Assembly (NCBI GenBank): GCA_910579135.1
Contig: CAJTTM010000043.1
Coordinates: forward strand, 1 to 20,374
DNA: 20,374 bases
Source: an uncultured Erysipelotrichales bacterium
GTDB taxonomy: Bacteria; Bacillota_I; Bacilli_A; Erysipelotrichales; Coprobacillaceae
Reading direction: 5' to 3'
Shown here piece by piece: positions 16,646 through 20,374 of this stretch. Below the pieces are notes generated by a model, which did no database searches, was not told the origin of the DNA, and was given only the letters and a program-made list of their open reading frames with translations. Every line of letters begins with the position of its first letter. Within the stretch, counting starts at the first letter, position 1. Made by a program: the position numbers and the translations under genes.

Positions 16646-16711
16646 ACTATGCACTACAATTATAGCATAATTAATTATTGATATTGTACATTTTTTTATC
16701 ATTTTTATAAA
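16646..16711 (+). promoter_or_regulatory. LysR-type operator in the lysR/AKR3 divergent region with promoter of operon 2
   Basis: ACTAT (16646-16650), 11 bases, ATAGC (16662-16666), 16 bases, ATTGTAC (16683-16689). The TTGTAC -35 is followed after 16 bases by TATAAA (16706-16711). The dyad centre is about 62 bases before the predicted start of transcription, the usual place of a LysR recognition site. A perfect ATAATTAATTAT palindrome (16667-16678) lies between the dyad and the -35. Confidence 0.8.
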
Positions 16712-16740
16712 ATGTAAACATAAGAGACAGGAGGAATTAT

Positions 16741-17586
16741 ATGGAGTATAAAAAGCTTAATAATCATATCATACCAATGCTAGGTTTTGGAACATTACAT
16801 ATACCCCCTGCTGAAACAAAGAAATGTGTTTTAGATGCATTTGAATGTGGATATCGACTTATTGATACAGCAGCAAGTTATTTTAATGAAAAAGAAGTTG
16901 GAGAGGCTATTAAAGAGTCAAACATACCTAGGGAACAACTCTTTATAACAACAAAGGTATGGATTCAGGATTCAGGTTATGAAAAAACTTTAAAGGCTTT
17001 TAATACTTCTTTAGAAAATTTAGGATTGGATTATATTGATCTATATCTTATTCATCAACCTTATGGAGATTACTATGGTTCATGGAAAGCTATGGAAGAA
17101 TTATATAACCAAGGAAAGATTAAAATGATTGGGGTATGTAATTTTTCTGCCGAAAGATTTGTGGATTTATATATGAATTGTTATATTCCTCCAATGATTA
17201 ATCAAATAGAATTTCATCCTCTATTTCAACAAAAAGAACTTGTAAATGTATTAAATGATTATCATTGCCAAGTTGAAGCATGGGGACCACTTAATGAAGG
17301 ACAAAGAGATATATTTAATCATCAAACATTAAAAAAAATTGCTTTAAAACATCATAAGAGTGTAGCACAAGTTATACTAAGATGGCATATTCAACAAGGA
17401 GTGATTGCTATTCCAAAAACAGTATCTAAAGAAAGAATGAAAGAAAATATGGATATATGGAACTTTAAACTTGATGAAGATGATGTGAAAACAATAGGAA
17501 GTTTAGATATGGGATATAGTGAGATTATAGACCATCAATGCTATGCTACAGCAAAATGGCTTAATAAATATAAAATACATGATTAA
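16741..17586 (+). CDS. Aldo/keto reductase 3
   Basis: 281 residues starting behind CAGGAGGAATT. Tetrad: D42 (RLIDTAASYFNE), Y47, K72 (FITTKVW) and H105 (LIHQPYGDYYGSW). The cofactor loop is IAIPKTVS and the barrel motif QIEFHPLFQQ is present. A cysteine replaces the common Ser in the IGVCNF strand (IGVSNF in most relatives). The C-terminus YKIHD is shared in type with AKR2 and AKR4. It opens operon 2, directly downstream of the LysR-controlled promoter and divergent from lysR, and is followed after 15 bases by the EFR1 protein. It reduces an unknown carbonyl compound, probably with NADPH. Confidence 0.94.
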   Translation: MEYKKLNNHIIPMLGFGTLHIPPAETKKCVLDAFECGYRLIDTAASYFNEKEVGEAIKESNIPREQLFITTKVWIQDSGYEKTLKAFNTSLENLGLDYIDLYLIHQPYGDYYGSWKAMEELYNQGKIKMIGVCNFSAERFVDLYMNCYIPPMINQIEFHPLFQQKELVNVLNDYHCQVEAWGPLNEGQRDIFNHQTLKKIALKHHKSVAQVILRWHIQQGVIAIPKTVSKERMKENMDIWNFKLDEDDVKTIGSLDMGYSEIIDHQCYATAKWLNKYKIHD

Positions 17587-17601
17587 TAAGGAGGAAGAAA
17601 A

Positions 17602-18363
17602 ATGTTATTTTATTTTACTGCTACAGGAAATTGTCTTCATGTTGCAAGACAATTTGATAAAAATCCAATAAGTATTCCGCAAGTTATCAATAATGATAAT
17701 CTTGTATTTGAAGATGAAAAAATTGGAATTGTTTGGCCAGTATATGCTGGGGAACCACCAAAAATTGTATTGAATTTTTTAAAGAAAGCAACTTTTAAAA
17801 CAAATTATTTTTATATGATTTTAACTTATGGGAAAGATGTCACAGATGCACCAGAATATACAAATCGTTTATGTGAAGGAATGGGAATCCATGTTGATTA
17901 CATCCATTCTATACTTATGGTAGACAACTATTTACCATCATTTGATATGAATGAGCAAAAAGCGATGGATAAACACATTGAAGAACAATTACAAATTGCA
18001 TTAAAAGATGTCCAAGAAAGAAAAAAAGAAATTCCAGAGGCAAATCAGGAGGCAAGAGATTTTCATGCACGAGCAGCTAAAATCTTTGCTGATAATCCTA
18101 GTTTAATTAATGGAGAACAAATTACTGTAACAGATAAATGTATAGGGTGTGGAATTTGTACAAAGGTTTGTCCAGTTAAACGTTTCTATATTGAAAATGG
18201 TAAAGCAAAAAGAACACAAAAGACTTGTGAATTCTGTCTAGCATGTGCTCACAATTGTCCACAAAAAGCGATTACTACATGTATTTCAGACAAGAACCCT
18301 GATTCAAGATTTAGAAATGAAAATGTGACATTACAAGATATTATTAAATCTAATCAACAATAG
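17602..18363 (+). CDS. EFR1-family flavodoxin-ferredoxin electron carrier
   Basis: 253 residues behind AAGGAGG. The N-terminal half is flavodoxin-like: FTATGN (5-10) binds the FMN phosphate and WPVYAG (45-50) is the next loop. The C-terminal third holds two [4Fe-4S] ferredoxin motifs, C180-C183-C186-C190-P and C209-C212-C215-C219-P. This is the layout of EFR1 ferrodoxins, soluble proteins of anaerobes thought to pass low-potential electrons between Fe-S clusters and flavin. The family is annotated by domains, and its partners are mostly unproven. The shared operon with AKR3 suggests that it feeds electrons into, or takes them from, the same redox pathway. The stop TAG runs straight into the operator of the next operon. 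Confidence 0.9.
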   Translation: MLFYFTATGNCLHVARQFDKNPISIPQVINNDNLVFEDEKIGIVWPVYAGEPPKIVLNFLKKATFKTNYFYMILTYGKDVTDAPEYTNRLCEGMGIHVDYIHSILMVDNYLPSFDMNEQKAMDKHIEEQLQIALKDVQERKKEIPEANQEARDFHARAAKIFADNPSLINGEQITVTDKCIGCGICTKVCPVKRFYIENGKAKRTQKTCEFCLACAHNCPQKAITTCISDKNPDSRFRNENVTLQDIIKSNQQ

Positions 18364-18433
18364 TTACTATAACTGTCAGTTATAGTAACATAATAAGATG
18401 GTATTGTACATTTTGAATACAGGTATATACAAT
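18363..18433 (+). promoter_or_regulatory. LysR-type operator (perfect 13-1-13 palindrome) and promoter of operon 3
   Basis: GTTACTATAACTG (18363-18375) and its exact inverse (18377-18389) contain the shared ACTAT-N11-ATAGT dyad (18366-18386). After 16 bases comes ATTGTAC (18403-18409). The TTGTAC -35 is followed by TATACA (16 bases on, 18426-18431) or TACAAT (18 on). This is the most symmetric of the three sites. With no T run after it, it is not a good terminator for the preceding gene. Confidence 0.75.
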
Positions 18434-18514
18434 ATATATACAAGAATAACATATTCAAATCCTTAAGAATGTATTATGTCATATGAGGTAAAATTAATAA
18501 AAAGGAGAAAAACA

Positions 18515-19363
18515 ATGAAAACAATTCAATTAAACAACAATCAAGAAATCCCAGCTGTAGGTTTTGGAGTCTTTATGATTCCTAATGATGGACCTACTTA
18601 TGATGCAACACTCGCCGCATTAAAAGCAGGTTATCGTCATATTGATACAGCGGCAGGTTATATGAATGAGAGCGATGTAGGAAAAGCTATTAAAGATAGT
18701 GGTATTGATCGTAAAGAGATCTTTATTACTTCTAAATTATGGTTACAAGATTATGGATATGAGAATGCTAAAAAAGGAATAGAAACTTCTTTAAAGTATT
18801 TACAAACAGATTATATTGACCTTTATTTATTACATCAGCCATATGGTGATTATTTAGGAGCATGGAAAGCTTTAGAAGAAGCTGTTGAAGAGGGAAAGAT
18901 TAAATCTATTGGTATTTCTAATATAACAGTTAATTTATGGAATAAATTTAAAAATGGAATGAATATAACACCAGTTGTCAATCAAGTTGAATTTAATCCA
19001 TTTACTCAACAAAGAGAATTAAGAAAAGTTATGGAAGAAAGCAATATCAAATTAGAAGCATGGTATCCATTAGGACATGGAAATAAAGATTTGTTAGAAA
19101 ACGAAACAATTGTTTCATTAGCAAATAAATATAATAAAAATGCAGGTCAAATTATTTTAAGATGGATTTATCAAGAGGGTGTCATTTCTTTACCAAAATC
19201 AACAAATCCGCAAAGAATGCAAGGAAATATAGATATCTTTGATTTTGAATTAACACAAGAAGAAACGGAAACTATACAAGCATTAGATACTGGAAAGGCA
19301 ACTCATAATCCTGAAGATCCAGCTAATGAAACACGATTAATGGGATTAAAAATTCATGATTAG
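18515..19363 (+). CDS. Aldo/keto reductase 4
   Basis: The start at ATG 18515 (MKTIQLNNNQEIPAVGFG) follows AAAAAGGAGAAAAAC. An in-frame ATG 13 codons earlier has no ribosome site and would add a non-family leader. 282 residues. Tetrad: D44 (RHIDTAAGYMNE), Y49, K74 (FITSKLW) and H107 (LLHQPYGDYLGAW). The cofactor loop is ISLPKSTN. Ser replaces the first Thr of the usual TTK, and the C-terminus is LKIHD as in AKR3. The leader between promoter and start is longer (about 75 nt) than in the other operons. It is first in operon 3, followed by AKR5 after 17 bases. The substrate is unknown. Confidence 0.94.
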   Translation: MKTIQLNNNQEIPAVGFGVFMIPNDGPTYDATLAALKAGYRHIDTAAGYMNESDVGKAIKDSGIDRKEIFITSKLWLQDYGYENAKKGIETSLKYLQTDYIDLYLLHQPYGDYLGAWKALEEAVEEGKIKSIGISNITVNLWNKFKNGMNITPVVNQVEFNPFTQQRELRKVMEESNIKLEAWYPLGHGNKDLLENETIVSLANKYNKNAGQIILRWIYQEGVISLPKSTNPQRMQGNIDIFDFELTQEETETIQALDTGKATHNPEDPANETRLMGLKIHD

Positions 19364-19380
19364 AAAAGGAGAATAGAATA

Positions 19381-20226
19381 ATGGAATATATAACATTAAA
19401 TAATGGAATCAAAATGCCTAAGGCAGGATTTGGAGTTTTTCAAATCAAGGATAAAAATGAATGTGTAAAGGTTATATTAGATGCTATTGATGCTGGTTAT
19501 CGTTTAATTGATACTGCTCAATCTTATGGAAATGAAGAAGCTGTTGGTGAAGCTGTTACTAAAACATCAGTCCCAAGAGAAGAATTATTTATTACTACTA
19601 AAGTTTGGATTTCTAATTATGGATATGAAAAAGCAAAAGCTTCAGTAGAAGAATCTTTAAAGAAAATGCATTTAGATTATATTGATTTAGTATTATTACA
19701 TCAACCATTTAAAGATTATTACGGAGCTTATCATGCTTTAGAGGATTTATATAAAGAAGGAAAAATCAAGGCTATTGGTGTATCTAACTTCTATCCAGAT
19801 AGATTAGTAGATTTAGCATTAGATGTAGATGTAAAACCTGCAATTAATCAAGTCGAAGTCAATCCATTCCATCAACAAGATAAAGCTTTAGAATATAACA
19901 ACAAATACGGAGTTCAATTAGAAGCTTGGGCACCATTCGCAGAAGGAAAGAATGGAATATTCACAAATGAAACTTTAAAAGAAATTGGAAACAAGTACAA
20001 CAAATCAATTGGACAAGTCATTTTAAGATGGTTATTACAAAGAGGAATCGTACCATTATCAAAAACAGTAAAAAAAGAAAGAATGTTAGAAAACATTAAT
20101 ATCTTTGACTTTGAACTAAGTGAAGAAGATATGAAAAAAATCGCTAATTTAAATACCAATACAAGCTCATTCTTCTCTCACTATGATCCAGCTACTGTAG
20201 AAATGATTTGTGGTTTAAAAAGATAA
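19381..20226 (+). CDS. Aldo/keto reductase 5
   Basis: 281 residues behind AAAAGGAGAATAG. Tetrad: D44 (RLIDTAQSYGNE), Y49, K74 (FITTKVW) and H107 (LLHQPFKDYYGAY). The cofactor loop is VPLSKTVKKERM, with Ser in place of the usual Pro before Lys but the lysine kept. The C-terminus (CGLKR) lacks the KIHD end of AKR2-4. It is closer to general bacterial AKR5-type reductases than AKR1 is. It is last in operon 3, and a strong hairpin follows its stop by 10 bases. It probably reduces aldehydes or ketones with NADPH; the specific substrate is not evident. Confidence 0.94.
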   Translation: MEYITLNNGIKMPKAGFGVFQIKDKNECVKVILDAIDAGYRLIDTAQSYGNEEAVGEAVTKTSVPREELFITTKVWISNYGYEKAKASVEESLKKMHLDYIDLVLLHQPFKDYYGAYHALEDLYKEGKIKAIGVSNFYPDRLVDLALDVDVKPAINQVEVNPFHQQDKALEYNNKYGVQLEAWAPFAEGKNGIFTNETLKEIGNKYNKSIGQVILRWLLQRGIVPLSKTVKKERMLENINIFDFELSEEDMKKIANLNTNTSSFFSHYDPATVEMICGLKR

Positions 20227-20235
20227 ATAAATTTT

Positions 20236-20261
20236 TTACACCCCATTAATTTGGGGTGTAA
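20236..20261 (+). terminator. Hairpin terminator after AKR5
   Basis: TTACACCCC (20236-20244) pairs perfectly with GGGGTGTAA (20253-20261) around an 8-base loop. The following TTATAATTAATT is only a modest T tract, so some read-through into the next gene is possible. Confidence 0.7.
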
Positions 20262-20295
20262 TTATAATTAATTAATATGCAAAGGAGAATAAAAG

Positions 20296-20320
20296 ATGAA
20301 AATAAAAAAGACATTAATGT
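20296..20320 (+). pseudogene. Start of an unknown gene, interrupted by an IS3 element
   Basis: ATG 20296 follows a good ribosome site (AAAGGAG) and reads MKIKKTLM, a basic start that could begin a signal peptide or cytoplasmic protein. At 20321 the element begins, and the frame closes inside it at TGA 20347-20349 after 17 codons. The rest of the gene should lie beyond the insertion, outside the window. It is only 35 bases after the AKR5 hairpin, so it may have been co-transcribed with operon 3. Confidence 0.7.
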
Positions 20321-20374
20321 TGAACCGCCCCTGTCAAGTAGACAGGTGAAATAATTAAAATGTTTTTGATGAAG
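20321..20374 (+). mobile_element. Left end of an IS3-family element (continues past the right edge)
   Basis: The end starts with TG, as IS3 termini do (TGAACCGCCCC), and is much GC-richer than its surroundings. It contains CCTGTC-aagta-GACAGG and then TGAAATAATTAAAA, which matches the inverted right terminus of the remnant at 5105-5133. The transposase genes are beyond the window. Confidence 0.75.

Noticed and set aside
18363..18389. Terminator for the EFR1 gene
   Set aside because: The 13-bp arms have a single-base centre and no T run, and the dyad coincides exactly with the operator pattern of the other two promoters. An operator is the better reading.
18476..18514. Upstream ATG for AKR4
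   Set aside because: It has no ribosome site and adds a basic leader not found in the family. ATG 18515 has a good site.
1..20374. CRISPR arrays, tRNA or rRNA genes
   Set aside because: No regularly spaced short repeats, cloverleaf or rRNA-like segments were seen in a read of both strands. The only tandem repeats are the coding units in the surface protein.

Overview
The window is a low-GC (about 30% G+C by eye) stretch of a Gram-positive chromosome. AGGAGG-type ribosome sites, short operons with Rho-independent terminators, and gene content (EFR1-type ferredoxin, MacB-like ABC fusion, PH/SHOCT protein, DUF1413 protein, IS3 elements, many aldo/keto reductases) suit a gut Bacillota, probably an Erysipelotrichia/Coprobacillus-like lineage. 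That placement is inference.

Layout. 1-4377 (minus) is the N-terminal 1459 codons of a giant secreted protein with about 190-residue tandem repeats, running off the left edge. 4605-5145 is the right-hand remnant of an IS3-family element. 5164-9888 (minus) holds an iron-sulfur flavoprotein, a 1026-aa ABC ATPase/permease fusion and a PHP-domain phosphatase. 10017-10915 (minus) is decayed: a DUF1413 gene with an in-frame TGA and a PH-SHOCT gene with frameshifts. 11137-13174 (minus) holds a MATE transporter and an XRE membrane regulator whose natural start looks frameshifted in a seven-A tract.

13341-20226 is the most coherent part: five paralogous aldo/keto reductases, a second copy of the iron-sulfur flavoprotein, an EFR1 flavodoxin/ferredoxin protein and a LysR regulator, arranged as three operons (flavoprotein-AKR1-AKR2; AKR3-EFR1; AKR4-AKR5). 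The three operon promoters carry the same element with the same spacing: ACTAT-N11-ATAG(T/C)-N16-ATTGTAC. This is a LysR-type T-N11-A dyad centred near -62, followed by a -35-like TTGTAC. The middle copy overlaps the -10 of the lysR gene. I infer one LysR regulon: an inducible carbonyl-reduction module with its own flavin and Fe-S electron carriers. The substrate cannot be read from the sequence.

The window closes with a gene start (MKIKKTLM) cut after eight codons by the left end of an IS3 element. Its terminal repeat matches the right terminus of the remnant at 5105-5145, so related copies flank the window's central part.
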